Of a DNA stretch of 64,000 nucleotides, positions 1 to 11,881 are shown one piece after another. Below the pieces are notes generated by a model. The model worked only from the letters and a program-made list of their open reading frames with translations. It made no database searches and was not told the DNA's origin. The first letter of the stretch is position 1. Each line of letters opens with the position of its first letter. The position numbers and the translations under genes were made by a program. Source of the stretch: Pochonia chlamydosporia 170 (taxonomy: Eukaryota; Ascomycota; Sordariomycetes; Hypocreales; Clavicipitaceae); assembly GCF_001653235.2 (NCBI RefSeq), contig NC_035790.1, forward strand, positions 1,984,001 through 2,048,000, in the 5' to 3' direction.

Positions 1-3000
1 GCCAGGCAAACCAACCCCATGTTGTGATGAAAAAGGAGCCCATTACAATCCGGGATTTGTAGTGCGTTTCAAAAATGCTATCAGACTTGTTAGCACCGAC
101 TTTCTCCTGTAACCTTGGGTATAAAACTTACAATAGCTTCCAGTTGATCCACAGCACACCTACAGTAAACGCAAGAGTGCCCAGAGCGTAGAGGCCCTCA
201 TCACGAGCCGAGGGGGAGATCCAACCATAACCTGCCCATACTCCGTACCAAGCAATGACGCCTTCAACGGCAGCCAAAAACATCCAGCGCACATATTTCC
301 ATGTGTTCAGTCCCGTGTTGCGTTGGCCATAGACGTAAAGCTCCGGAACAGCCAGAAGTGTCTCGGCGCTAAGATCCTGTTCCCAAATACCCATGCAAAT
401 CGTGCACAGGCTTGTGAATAGCGTGTTGAACACAGTCAAACTTGTGGCCTGGTAGAGTGACGTGCCGGTGTATCCGTTGTATCTTTGATATTGCGCAGTT
501 GGTAGGTAGAAGAACATTTCCTTCCAAAACGTGTAGAGGATGAACTTTGCGGTACGAACATAGTTCCATCGACCATGGACGAGGAGCAGCCGCTGCAGGT
601 AGCGGAATTGGGCAATTGCATAGTCTGCAACACGCGCAGCCTGGAGTCCCTCTTTTCCTGATATACCAATGCCAACATGGCTTGCCTGAATCATGGCCAA
701 GTCATTGGCTCCATCACCAATGGCCAAGGTCAAACCACGATGTTTGTTGCTCTTAAACTTGCCTAACGAGGATCGAACCGTCTTGACTAGGAGAGCTTTT
801 TGTGCTGGAGACGCACGACAGCAAATAACCGAATCGACAAGTAGCATGATGGCAAAAAACTGCTTCGAAAGCGCGTCAGACTTTTCAACCGCTGCCAGTG
901 TTTGACCATCAATAACAACAACACTGTGGATTGATCCTGTGTGTAGCTCCTCGGCCAACGCGACGAGTTGGGATTCTAGCGATTCCTTGGTTACGTCCAG
1001 CACGTAAAGGTCAGACCCGGGTCGGCATATGCGAGCGGAATGCGCAATGTTGATGGCTGTCTCACGCTTGTCGCCGGTCAGCATCCAAATTTTAATGTTG
1101 GCCCGTCGCAATCTGTCAATGGTTTCTGGAACACCTTGTTGGAGTTTGTCTTCGATTGCGGTGGCACCAACCAGCTCAAACGACCGCTCAATCATATCGC
1201 CCGCCGCCTCAATAAGGTCTTGTCGATTCACTAAGCTGGTACACGCGTCGTCATAACACTTCTTCCACGAACGATAGTCATGATCGGAGACAAACTTTTG
1301 AGCGTAGAGCAACGTTCTCAGTCCCTCCGTCGCAAAGTCGTCCAAGTGCTTGAAGCATTTGGTGAACACTTCGGATTCGTCATGGATTGCCGAGTCTTCA
1401 AGAAAACGCAGGTGCTCCGGCACCGGCTGCGGTGGTTGATAGCTCGACGGGCTCAAAAGTGTCGTTCGAGATACATCCAAGGAGACGCCGCGCGGAGCGG
1501 GAGACCCGCCACGTGGACGATCGCCAGACAGTCGCATAAGTTTTTTTACTTCAAACGACTTTGTTCTCTTCAAATAAGATCGAGGCTGATCAACACTGCG
1601 GCCTCGATGCAGACCAGAGATACGTCGCACAGTCAGGCTTGGCCGACCACCAAAGCTATTCCGCGATTCGTATTGCTGGCTTCGACGATACATCTCGTGC
1701 TCTAGGTCTGCGCTTTGCCTCACTTCGTTGGCCTTTTGCATGGCTAACGAAGCTAGTTTTAGCCTGGGCAAAATCGCAGAGTCGGCGCCTTTGCAGATTA
1801 TGCATACACGCCCATCTGGATATCGAACAACGATGGACATGCGTTTTCGTGCACTACTGAATTCGATGACGTCCAGGATCTCAAATGTCATCCTTTCGCT
1901 ACCTCCGTTTGGTTGAGGTACTTGCAAGGTGATTGATTTGACCGTTCGGTGGATGACTTGGTACCCTAGCTCTTGCGCAGCTCGAACCAGAGCTAGCTCG
2001 TCCGGCGAGGACGCTTGAAAATCCATCTTGCCGTCTTTCACTTCTGGTAAGCAGGTATGGCACAAAGAAACTGCTAGAAGATACTCTCTAGCCTTCCTTG
2101 AAAATGCAGAATGAGGCCGAATCCTCAGATACTCAATAAGATCCGACGTATTGACATCCGGCTGGATATGATCTGGACGGCCAGTGGAGCGCCATTGCGA
2201 GGACGATCGCCGGCCACCAAACGATAGTCTGGATGGAGACATTGGTGTCTCTAGATCGTCTATCTGCTCCTCGCGAATGACGGGAGAGGTAATTTCCGAC
2301 TTCTGCATCGATGGTTTTCGAGTAAAGTAGCCAATTTCTTCGGAGTGTACCATTGTCTTCTGAATATCGTCGCCTCCATCGTCGTCCTCATTATCATCAT
2401 CGACTACTTGTAAGTCCATTTCGTGTAGCCAAACTGTCCCGGCGACGCTCAGTTTTCGAAACTTCATTATGTTATCCGTCAATGTTCCAGTTTTGTCCGA
2501 AAATATATAGCCGACTTGACCCAGATTCTCCAAGATTGTGTTGGTATTGCAACGAGCCGGAGTATCAGACTCTTCGTGGTACATGTCAATATCAGAATTG
2601 AGTAGTAACAACTGGCCAAGCTTGACAATCTCTAAACTGATGTAAAGCGCAAGTGGCACGACATTGTTAAACATGATGATGAATGCGATGATAATTTGGT
2701 AAAAGGGGACGGTGGCCATGTCCAGATACCAAGCATGCTGCTCGTAGTCGCTCTTCCATTTAACATAGCCCATTGAGACACCGACAGAAAGAATAATCAC
2801 ATAGGTGGCTAGTGTAATGACGACCATGTTGACTACCTTTTCAAGGTAGGGCTTTTTCGCTCTCGGATGTCGGTTCGAGTTCATGCGCAGCTTGCATTCC
2901 TCTCCGGTGTTGATCACAATGCCTGTAGCCGACGTCGTGTTTCTCATGACACTACCTCGATAAATGACCTCGTTGAGAGTCAATGGCGCAGCCTTTCCAT

Positions 3001-4091
3001 CAACAGTAACTCTTCCATCAAAGTTGAACAGTTCGGGATTGGGGTCCTCGACGACAAACTCGGCGTTGCATTTTGCGATTCCTCCAATAGTACCACAAGC
3101 TTTCAAAGCGTGGCAAACCTGTTTAGTTTTGAGATTCGTCTCCCCATCAAGAGCCATGGTATCAATATATGCGAGGTCATTTTCTCCGTCACTATGCAAC
3201 AATACCAAATCGGCTGGGATAGGCTCATCACGGGAAAGCCTCACAACATCACCAACTTTGATATTGCTCCACCTGGTAGGGACCCAACGAACGCCTTGGA
3301 ACTCGTCAATCGGAGCCGGCCAGGGCTCGGCTGTTGTCTTGACATGGAATGGATTCAGACGCTGGAGTAGATTCGGTGGCTTGAGCTTCCCTGTGTAATG
3401 GTCTTCTCGGCCAAGGACAGTCGCAAAATTGGCATTTTCCACCTTGTCCAATCGGTGTCTCCTGAAATCGTCGTACCCCTCCTTGGCGATTGTTAAGAGG
3501 ACAAAGAAAAGCAATGGCAAAATTGTGGTATACGAGCCGGTCGTTGACAATCCGGGTATCTATTGTTGAGGCGCATAATAAGGTTAGCAAGACAAAGCCA
3601 AATGTTGCGCCCAGCGCCGCTTCGAACAATGGCTGGGGCAGAGAGGCGCCGAGAGACAGGAGACAGGTAGGTAGCTAGCTCCTCACCATTTGCGGGATGC
3701 CGACACAAAGAAAATAAAAGTTGCCAACGCGAGTAAATTGGAAAAACAGCTGCTTCGGAATGAAATCCCACACCGTGTACCGTGAGGTGCGGACATTGTT
3801 GGAGATGTAAGAATGGCCTCGTCTCGTGTCGACCAATGGCTCCGTGTGCTCGAGGGCCAGAGGGATGTGCCTTCCGTCTTGGGAGGCTGCCAGGTGCTTG
3901 CGTCGCAGGATCAATTCGACCACAGTCGATTGATACAACTTGGTAGCTGCATCTTGGAGCTTGCTCTGAAGCTGCTGTAATGTAGGGGCTCGAATGCTTG
4001 CTGCTGCGGCTGCTTTGTGTCGAAGCGATGTCGAGTTGTGCGCATTCTGGACCGGGCGCTTTTCCGTCGTGCTGCACTCGCTGTCGGCCAT
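1..4091 (-). CDS. P4-type ATPase, phospholipid flippase, Dnf3-like (C-terminus cut by window edge)
   Basis: P4-ATPases move phospholipids from the lumenal or outer leaflet to the cytosolic leaflet of Golgi, endosome or plasma membranes. My model has exons at 4091-3687, 3559-132 and 77-1 (continuing off the window). The introns are 127 bp and 54 bp, each with a GTGAGG or GTAAGT donor, and both junctions keep frame. Without the last intron the frame would stop at 128, but P4-ATPases continue with further membrane helices, and the frame after the splice gives such a helix (ETHYKSRIVMG, then a Phe/Thr/Trp-rich stretch). The phosphorylation motif DKTGT lies near residue 490, the actuator DGET near 273, and the hinge motif GDGAND is present. 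A long Ser/Arg-rich insert sits in the nucleotide-binding region. The first membrane segment contains IPGLSTTGSYTTI, which is close to the Dnf3 branch as I remember it. The family call is firm; the Dnf3 subgroup is an inference. Confidence 0.9.
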
Positions 4092-5958
4092 TCTGCGACG
4101 AGGAGCAATTCGAGACGAAAAGTTGCCTCTGTTCTCTTCTGAGTCCCAAGAACGAAAGACAAGGGCTCTGTGAGAAGAGATTGAGGATTGAAGAAAGAAG
4201 GACACCAACAAAGTTGACGGCGCGACTACAAGCTCCTGGCCGGGCTATTTTGGTGCTTGACGCATTCGTCACGCCTCACGAACAGAAATACCCAGCACCA
4301 GCCCACAACCCACTACTGCGTACCGCGATCAAATAGTTTAGTGGTCTCGTATCGAAAAATGGAGTAACTCCTCCGGACGGGGTTTGCTCCAATGCTGTGG
4401 GAACCTTGTCCAAGACAAGGTTTCGAATCTAGCGACGGAACCGTGGACCGCTTGGATCGAGTGGACAATGCACCGCAATGCTACCTTATGCCCTGAATCT
4501 ATTTCTAGACATGCGAACGAGAAGAGAGCGAGTGAAAGAACGAATGACTACCCGCCAAATTATTTGGCTGGGGCTTTCCGATGTTTTTGAGTGGAAGGGA
4601 AAACAACAAAGGCAACGTGTGGACAATCAAGTTATCCCTCAAATTGAGCCGTCTCCAAACCACTCGACTCCATACTCAGTGTTTACCCCTTTGCCACCTG
4701 CATCACAGATCGACAGCAACGCGCAATGGATCCCCACGCCAGGCGGAGCGACCTTCGGATAGGTGCAGAAGAACCACTACTGCACCCATCAGTGACACTT
4801 TCCAAGGCACAGCGATCTTGACTCGGCGTGCTCTGGGTCAGGTGGTAGTCCTTTGTGTGTATTCTGGCCGACTGGGGAGATGATGGTGGCCTCTCTCTTG
4901 TCAGCATGCAGCCGTGGTTGGACGAAACCATGACCTGCCCACCTGCCCCTACGGGCGGCGTCTGCCGACCATCATTGTGCACCAATCCGCAAGCGGCTGG
5001 CTTGTCAATCCGGCCCAGAATGCGCCATCACGTCGAATTGGGGAAAGGAGCAAGACATTCCAGGGCTGGCAGACGAGTCAAGCCACGTGGGGGCGGCAAT
5101 GACGGGCTGGGGCTGGGAAGCAAATTGAGGCACTTCAAATGGTGGATTTGGATGAAAGGCGTCTTGGCTGTCAACCTGGTTCATCTCGTCTCGAATACCA
5201 AAACCAGTCTTAGCTTCTGATCCGCTGAAAGACGGCAAAGATGGTGTCAGCAAGTTTCACGGGTGATGTAGCTACTATTTTGACATTTGCTTGTCGATGA
5301 GGATGACAATACTGTCTGTGACTTGGTCAAGAAGGCGGGAATCTGCGGCCACTCTTTGTAGCCTCAACTTAGGCGTCACGACTGGGCCTTGACAGCTCCA
5401 TCACATGCTACCCGTCCAACTAGCCGGGATTTTGTCCCAGTATCTCCCCAAAGCATAACTCCATACCAGAGTCAATTTGCAAGAGGACGGTAAAGCGCCT
5501 ACCTACCTGGGTACCTAGGTAGGTACCTAGGTTTAGCAATATCATGTCTGCAAAATGTCAGTCTCCTTAGCCCACAAAGGTCAGCTGCTTGGAACGAGAT
5601 TCATCAGAGCAAATGGAGACTTCACCATCACACGCTCAGATGAGGTTTCAATCTTTTATTATTCGCTCAGAGCTATTCCTGATATCTCATTCTAGGCTCT
5701 GCCAATTTTCCGGCCAGTGTAACTAACTAAAACAGTTGCCTGATAGTGTGGTTTGGAGAAATCATATTCTTCCCTTTAACGCCATTGCCAAATTTGAGGT
5801 AACCGCGCGTCTAAGGTAAAAAAAGACATAACAAAAACATTGAACGCAGCCTGTGAATTCAAGATCATCCGGTAACGAAATCATTGTCGCAAGAAAAGGA
5901 CGTTCACGCCATACTGACGGCATATTCCATATAACACCTCACACCTCTTGCCCGCTGT
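4092..5958. other. Intergenic region between flippase and TFIIB
   Basis: The flippase start is at the right of its gene and the TFIIB stop is at 5959, so this region holds the flippase promoter and 5' leader plus the TFIIB 3' end. I see only short uncharacteristic open frames. The one clear structure is the TACCTAGG-type repeat at about 5499-5533, listed separately. Confidence 0.6.
5499..5533. repeat. ACCT/TACCTAGGTA palindromic repeat
   Basis: Overlapping copies of ACCTACCT and the palindrome GGTACCTAGGTA follow one another over about 35 bp. Similar elements occur at 22635-22655 and 56238-56250, always outside genes. Confidence 0.75.
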
Positions 5959-7002
5959 TTATGCCTGCACCTGAGGGATGTTGTCCATATTGCCACCATC
6001 CTCAAGCCATTCCTTCTTAATGAGCTGTTCCCGTGCCGCAAATAAGTGTTTGTAAGCCGTCTTTACGGTGCCGTCGCTCACACCCGCTTGCTTCGCAATA
6101 GGAAGCGACGAGCGAGGTTCGCCGACGAGATGACAGGCCATGTAGATACAGGCAGCAGCCACTGAAAGGGGAGATCGGCCGGCGAGTGCAGATATGTCAT
6201 TTGCCTTTTCGGCCAGATCTCGGGAAATCTTGGAAATCTTCTGCTGGTTTTTGAAGCCGAGTTGAGACACGTATCTGCTGCAAAGATCTTCTGCGCCAAC
6301 AGAGGTATTCTCGTAATTGGTGACGGTGTTCAAACCGGTTGCGCCTTCGCCCTCAGTATCCTGCAACTTCTGCAAAAACTTTTGCAACTGTTTAAACACC
6401 CTCCCAACTTCTTTCTTGCTGACACTCGTGAGATTGAAGATTTCACGAAATGTTCGCGGTACATTGTTCTGTCGACAGGCAATGAAGATACACCCAGCAA
6501 TGACGGCTTCCTGGGGCTTGCCCTTCATGAACTTGTGCTTGTCAACAAGCTTGAAAATGTGCTTGGCGGCATTGGAGACGTTTTGGCCCATGTTGATAGC
6601 TTCGCAGAGCGAAACGATCTCCTTGTACGCCTGCATCAAGCCCTTTTGTGCCTTGTCTTGATTGGCATTATTCTGTGTGCGAGAGAGAGCCTTGTGGGCC
6701 TTTGACTCGGAGAATGCAACAGTCGTGGCAAGCTGTTCGCCTTCCACGAACTCATCCTGTGGTCCACCAACACGGCTGGGATCGTCGCCACCATGATCGT
6801 CATTGGCAAAAGTACGCCATTCCGACCGAGTGTCAATAATGCGTGTGCCAACGACTACACCACAACTTTGGCATACCATATCGCCGCTGGAGAACTCTTC
6901 GATGAGGTTAGGTGGGATCTCTTTGCAGTCGGGACAACACAGAATGTTGTTCAAGTCTTCTTGATACCCCCCACCACTCGGGTCTCCTACCGGAGGAAAC
7001 AT
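5959..7002 (-). CDS. Transcription initiation factor IIB (TFIIB)
   Basis: TFIIB bridges TBP and RNA polymerase II at the promoter and helps set the start site. From Met at 7002 the protein is 347 aa, the size of yeast Sua7. Residues 22-47 form the zinc B-ribbon (CCPDC and CQSC), residues 55-70 the B-reader/linker (RIIDTRSEWRTF), and two cyclin folds follow, at roughly 130-215 and 235-325. The second contains the conserved GRSPLSVAAACIYMA. The C-terminus after the second cyclin fold is short. The frame is open a further 201 nt upstream to an ATG at 7203, and that stretch would add 67 basic residues not typical of TFIIB. I chose the internal Met because the ribbon normally begins about 20 residues from the N-terminus. 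A spliced upstream exon cannot be excluded. Confidence 0.92.
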   Translation of the reverse strand: MFPPVGDPSGGGYQEDLNNILCCPDCKEIPPNLIEEFSSGDMVCQSCGVVVGTRIIDTRSEWRTFANDDHGGDDPSRVGGPQDEFVEGEQLATTVAFSESKAHKALSRTQNNANQDKAQKGLMQAYKEIVSLCEAINMGQNVSNAAKHIFKLVDKHKFMKGKPQEAVIAGCIFIACRQNNVPRTFREIFNLTSVSKKEVGRVFKQLQKFLQKLQDTEGEGATGLNTVTNYENTSVGAEDLCSRYVSQLGFKNQQKISKISRDLAEKANDISALAGRSPLSVAAACIYMACHLVGEPRSSLPIAKQAGVSDGTVKTAYKHLFAAREQLIKKEWLEDGGNMDNIPQVQA

Positions 7003-8247
7003 TTTGGCTTCGTAGGGTTTGGCAGTGTAGATGTTGCTCACTTCGTTGAAAACTTTACGGGATCGTTTAGCCGCCTTGCGTCTCGTCCAAAGTTGTTGCC
7101 TCTTCTTGACTACTGTTTTGCGAGCTAAGGAGTTCAGGTCGTCCCCAGGTGTACCGAGGAAAAGACGGTCGTGAACAAGCTGGACGAGAAGTGGCGAATG
7201 CACCTTGACGGTCGGGGACGAAAACGCGCGTTCGATTTACCGACGCTCCTCAAAAGAGTGAGGGCCAGGTGAAGTGCCGTGTGACTTTGAGTCGCACAGC
7301 CCAAGCACGAAGGAAGTGCTGCCTTATTCCTCTCGTGGGGTGTGAATGGCAATGAGTGAATGCAGATGTGCGTTTGAATCTAACTAATCGAGTGCGATGC
7401 ACAGAAATGCCCCGACAAAGGAGTGAATCCCAACTCTCGACTCTGGGAAAACGTGAAGGGGTTTTTTTTTTTTTTTGGTTTTCTTTTTATTCTTTACGCT
7501 GTATAATTGTCCGCCGCGCGCCTGACGACGAAGGAAAAGGATCAGTACACAGTTGAAGCACGCAAAAGACGTCTAGGGAAAAGTCAAACTTCTGCCAGCC
7601 GACCGTTCTGAACCAGTAAAGGCGTCTGAGGCTGCGAGAAGCTCAGATCAACGAAAAGTCGGCTCGAAGTGGTCGTCGCTATCGATTCCGACCAACTGCA
7701 AGGGTTTTTAGGGTTGTTTGCAGGTTGAAAGCGAGTGTTGACCGACTTCTTGAGGCAAGAGAGTGACAGGAAGGGAGGTTGATGAGGAGAAGTTGGGAGC
7801 GCAAAAGCCAAGGCAGACGGCGTGACTATGTGGTCGCTGGAGCCGGGTGGTGGAACATGGGTGAACCTTCCAGTCTGAGACTCTGTGTTGGGCTGAGTAA
7901 TGACCAGTCATTGCCGGCGATCGGAAAATAGATTCTGCCGGCCAAGTGCCTCACATCTTGTTCTTAGAGTTGACAATGAGCGCCATCCCACACATGGATC
8001 CGAGATCGGCCAATGACTGTTGTTGCACAACGGCTTCCCCCACTGAAAAATGCCAAATAGCACGACAATGTTACCATCAATTGGGCTGAGTCAGGCTGGG
8101 GTTCAATTGGATATATCAGTCATCCGAACGGCAATGCGACAGCGACGTGTTCATCTACTCTGTCAAGTTGTCGAGAGTTTCCGCTAATATTCTGCGGGGA
8201 TTAATTCCTACCGAGACACAAAAGCAAGCATCAGTCAGAGGTTAACA
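7003..8247. other. Divergent promoter region between TFIIB and TRP4
   Basis: Both neighbours are transcribed outward, so this interval contains both 5' regions. A T-run of about 16 bases lies near 7461. I see no further gene. A basic in-frame extension of TFIIB could occupy 7003-7203. Confidence 0.55.
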
Positions 8248-9557
8248 ATGGCGTCCACATCCACGCCATCTGGCTCTGGCCAAGCAGCTCTGCCTCCGGT
8301 CGACTTGAAGCCATTGTTGACCAAGCTCTGGCCCGTCAATAATGATGTGACGGCAGATGACATCGCTGAGGCCATCTCTCATTTTTTCACAAACCAAGTG
8401 ACAGAGGCGCAGACAGCTGCGCTGCTGATGGCCCTCCATTTCACCAAGTTGGACTTCCGAGCAGATGTTCTCCAAAAGACGGCGAGTGTCATGTTGCAAG
8501 CCGCCGAGGAAATCCCTGTAAAAGAACTCAATGCTGTACTTGCAGAAAGAGGCAGAAAAGAAGGAGCCTACAATGGCGGATTGGTGCGTCTCAAAATCGT
8601 CAAATCACAAACTAGAGGACAACAAACAGTCCGCTAACTAAGACATAGTGCGATATCGTTGGCACTGGAGGTGACTCTCACAACACCTTCAACGTCAGCA
8701 CAACGGCATCAATCCTAGCCTCTTCACTTCTCATGGTGTCCAAGCACGGAAACAGAGCCAGCACATCAAAATCGGGCAGTGCCGACATGATCAACAGCAT
8801 GAAGCCCAAGGCACCCGTCATCAATGCAGTCAAGCCCGACTCCTTAGTCCAAGTCTACTCCGCGACAAACTACAGCTTTCTCTTTGCGCCAGTTTTCCAC
8901 ACTGGTATGCGCTACGTTGCCCCAATTCGGAAACAGCTTCCCTTCAGAACCGTCTTCAATAACTTGGGACCCTTGGCCAATCCTGTGGAGGCTGTCTTGG
9001 AAGCTCGCGTGATTGGTGTTGGAAGACGGGATCTCGGTCCCGCCTTCGCTGAAGCCTTGAGAGCGGCTGGTTGCCGGAAGGCCTTGATTGTCTGTGGAGA
9101 AGAGGAACTTGATGAAATTAGCTGTGCCGGTGGCACACTTTGCTGGATGTTGCGGGAGCAGTCACCGGGAGGCGTGGTTGACATTACCCATTTTACGGTC
9201 ACCCCGGAGGATTTTGGGGCCAAGCGTCATCCGCTCAGCGAAGTATCACCGGGTAAAGAACCGGCTGAGAATGCCGAGATTTTGCAAACGATACTCCGCG
9301 GAGAATTTCCCCTGGATGATCCCCTCATTGACTTCATTGCCATCAACACGGCAGCTCTTTTCGTCGTAGCAGGCGTTTGTGAAGCTGACTCGAGTGACAT
9401 GGGACATGGCGATGACGGAAAGGTCATCCTGGAGCGCGGCCACGCCGGTCAGCGCTGGAAAGAGGGATACAGGAGGGCCAAGTGGGCAATCAAGAGCGGC
9501 GAGGCTTGGAAGCAGTGGCAAGCATTTGTCGATGTTACCAATAAGATTGGTTCATGA
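8248..9557 (+). CDS. TRP4: Anthranilate phosphoribosyltransferase
   Basis: This enzyme joins anthranilate to PRPP, the second step of tryptophan synthesis from chorismate, in the cytosol. Exons are 8248-8583 and 8649-9557, with a 65-bp intron (GTGCGT donor, TAG acceptor). The junction is in phase and gives a 414-aa protein; yeast Trp4 is about 380 aa. The PRPP-binding glycine loop VGTGGDSHNTFNVSTTAS lies at about 116-133 and the second signature KHGNRASTSKSGSAD at about 144-158. The N-terminal helical domain (glycosyltransferase family 3 N-terminal, residues about 20-110) ends with YNGGL just before the intron. The two acidic metal-binding residues expected in the C-terminal domain are probably in the RVIGVGRRDLG-to-EELDEIS part. 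The gene is convergent with the next one, with about 200 bp between stops. Confidence 0.95.
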
Positions 9558-9758
9558 ATGGGGGATTTGGTGCTTCACACTTCTCATTGCGTCTTGGGCA
9601 AAAAGCTAAGTTCAGTGATAATTTACACTATGTATAGGATTCATACTCGTACATAAAAGATTCAGGTCCTTGTACAACAAAAAAAAATACCACAACGCCA
9701 TCCTCTAACGGTGGATAGTGTTCGGCTCCAGGCGGTATCTTGATAGAAATACAAAAGC

Positions 9759-10580
9759 TCAGGTTGAGCGATGCTCAACAGATACTTTCTCGTTTTCGGC
9801 GGCAACATCCTCGTCGCTTTCACAACCATCATCTGTGCCAACTCCGTTAGGTGTACTTGTTTCTACTTCCTCTGCCCCGGAGAGCTCTTCAATCTCCTGC
9901 TGTGACACGACACCATTGTCACCGTTCTCCCACTCCGCCTGGGCCTCCCATTTCTCATTGTTCACTCTTTCTTCTTCGTCAGCCACCTCCTCCGTCATAC
10001 TGAGCGGCCTACTGCACGCCATCAACGGTTCAGACGCCCTCCTCGTCGATGGAGGGAGTCTTGATAGCCTCGTCAAGCTCGGATGCCGCCTCAATGATCT
10101 TGAATGGTCCCTGCGAATCTGCGCCTCGAATTCTTTCCAGTCTTGTATCAAGTTACTCTTCTTGTCTGCCTTGTCTGCAATCTGGACTTCGTCATCCAAA
10201 GTCTTGTCTGTTTCGCGCTGGTTGTCTTCATTCTGTGTTTCCACTTCAGCATGCGTCTCGTGTAAGGCGGCGCGGCTAGCCAGCGACTTCCGGATCATGT
10301 ATTGTCTTTGGTACTCATGCTCGAGGTCTAAACTGTCGCTAATAGATAGGGCTGATTTGACTTTCAGTATCCTACTGCTTGAGTTGGAAGCACTGCGCTG
10401 GAATATTCGATATGCCGGCCGCCGCCTAACTTTCATTATTATGATGATAGTGGTGGCAATTATTCCGGAAATTGCAATAACAGCAATAATAATAGTCATG
10501 ACGATCCAGAATATCTCGGAATCGCTGGACCGTCTTTCGAGCGGCATCCGTTTCGACGGTGTTAGTGTTGAAGGCGCCAT
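9759..10580 (-). CDS. Single-pass membrane protein of unknown function
   Basis: This is a 273-aa protein I do not recognise. One strongly hydrophobic Ile-rich segment at residues 23-49 (FWIVMTIIIAVIAISGIIAT and on) is followed at once by the basic stop-transfer KVRRRPAYR. The remaining 220 residues are hydrophilic and probably disordered, rich in Glu, Asp, Ser and Arg, with a basic middle part (RRDHSRSLRRHPSLTRLSR) and a very acidic C-terminus. No signal peptide precedes the helix, so a cytosolic C-terminal tail is likely (positive-inside rule). The gene is intronless. A longer frame of 326 codons on the opposite strand overlaps it but shows no protein-like pattern, so I prefer this strand. 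The gene lies tail-to-tail with TRP4. Confidence 0.6.
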   Translation of the reverse strand: MAPSTLTPSKRMPLERRSSDSEIFWIVMTIIIAVIAISGIIATTIIIIMKVRRRPAYRIFQRSASNSSSRILKVKSALSISDSLDLEHEYQRQYMIRKSLASRAALHETHAEVETQNEDNQRETDKTLDDEVQIADKADKKSNLIQDWKEFEAQIRRDHSRSLRRHPSLTRLSRLPPSTRRASEPLMACSRPLSMTEEVADEEERVNNEKWEAQAEWENGDNGVVSQQEIEELSGAEEVETSTPNGVGTDDGCESDEDVAAENEKVSVEHRST

Positions 10581-11881
10581 GGTGACTATTGCTACTGCCG
10601 GCGACTACATGCGACAAAGGATGGTAAGTGGACAGCATGTCCAGGAACTTTATCATCAGACGGGAAATAAGAAAGTCTTAATGGATTTGTCACATTGATC
10701 GACTCGTCTAGGCGCTAATCGCTCGACTCTAATTTGTTTTCTATAATTGGTGAATCAAACACAACCAACATGAGGATTGAACGCAAGCAAAACTAGAGTG
10801 GTAGCTGGTGTGGTACTGGTACCCCTGGAAACGCGTTTACTATGTGGTTTTAGCCAAGATTATTGGCTCTTTGTTCTTCCAAAAAGACAGATCCGGACGA
10901 CTCCTGTGGAACCGACCTGTTGGTCATGTCAAGCAACATACTGGGCCGCAACATGTCTTGCATTCTAACATCAAACAATGACTAAACGGCGCTTGAGAAA
11001 CAACAAGATGATGTGAGCACGCTGACGGCCCAACAAGGGGGTTGAATGCACATCAGTTGTCATAATTTGGTTGCAGAGACGATCACAGGCAAGTGTGTCT
11101 TGCTTACTGTGGTCTTGTCAGCGCCATGGCCATGCGGTGATTATAAATAAATTGGTTTGCTGATGATCAAGACATCCGGAGACGAAGTTGTAAGATGACA
11201 AAATCACCAGTAAAAAATTCCAATTTGCTAGAGACTAAGTCGGGATAAATAGGCAGTTCGGCTGTTGTTCTTGTGAGATCGAAGACGATTTTGCGTCTGA
11301 AATCGATGATTGGCTGTAGTATTGCCGCGACGCTGTGCTCCGTAACGAGCCCCGGATTCTGGCTCAACCGTGGAGAGCCGGAGCCCGCGGACTAGCACTA
11401 TTACGGATAGTCATGGTGCCTGAAACTGGGGAAGGTACGATGGAAGCGGCAACTGGGGGGAGAAATTGAGAAGCTGCAAGTCAATGCGGCTGCACCTTCT
11501 CAACATTGAATAGTGGTTGTGAGCGCTGCAGGCACATGTGCTGGCCACGAGCTCCATGATTGAAAAGGCCAATCCGCTAGCGCTCCTTGTGATCGGTTGA
11601 CGTTTGCAACATTCAATTGCATGTGGTCTTTGGTCCAGTGTATTCAATGCCTTGCAGTGAATGTTGCTGGCCCCAGCCTCCAGTGTTGAAGACGGCCGCG
11701 CTGTGCCGAGCTCCACTGACCTTTTCTCCCCGATTCCGCTCCGTTCATGACCGACCCGAGCTCGACCCTGCCTGTGTGCAACGGAAACATTGAACTCTAA
11801 CTCACTTCACTTGCTCCTGTAAACCCACCACTTTCTTCCAGTCCGTCTCAACACACCACCACCTTGGCACCGGCAGCGTTT
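10581..11881. other. Divergent intergenic region
   Basis: About 1.3 kb lies between the start of the membrane protein and the start of the CoA-transferase. I see only short open frames with no recognisable product. Confidence 0.5.

Noticed and set aside
4384..4440. Possible tRNA-like B box (GGTTTCGAATCTAG)
   Set aside because: No matching acceptor or anticodon stem and no A box at the proper distance.
9718..10698. 326-codon plus-strand frame over the single-pass membrane protein
   Set aside because: Ser-rich composition reflects the antisense of an acidic and basic coding sequence. The minus frame has a clear membrane anchor with stop-transfer.
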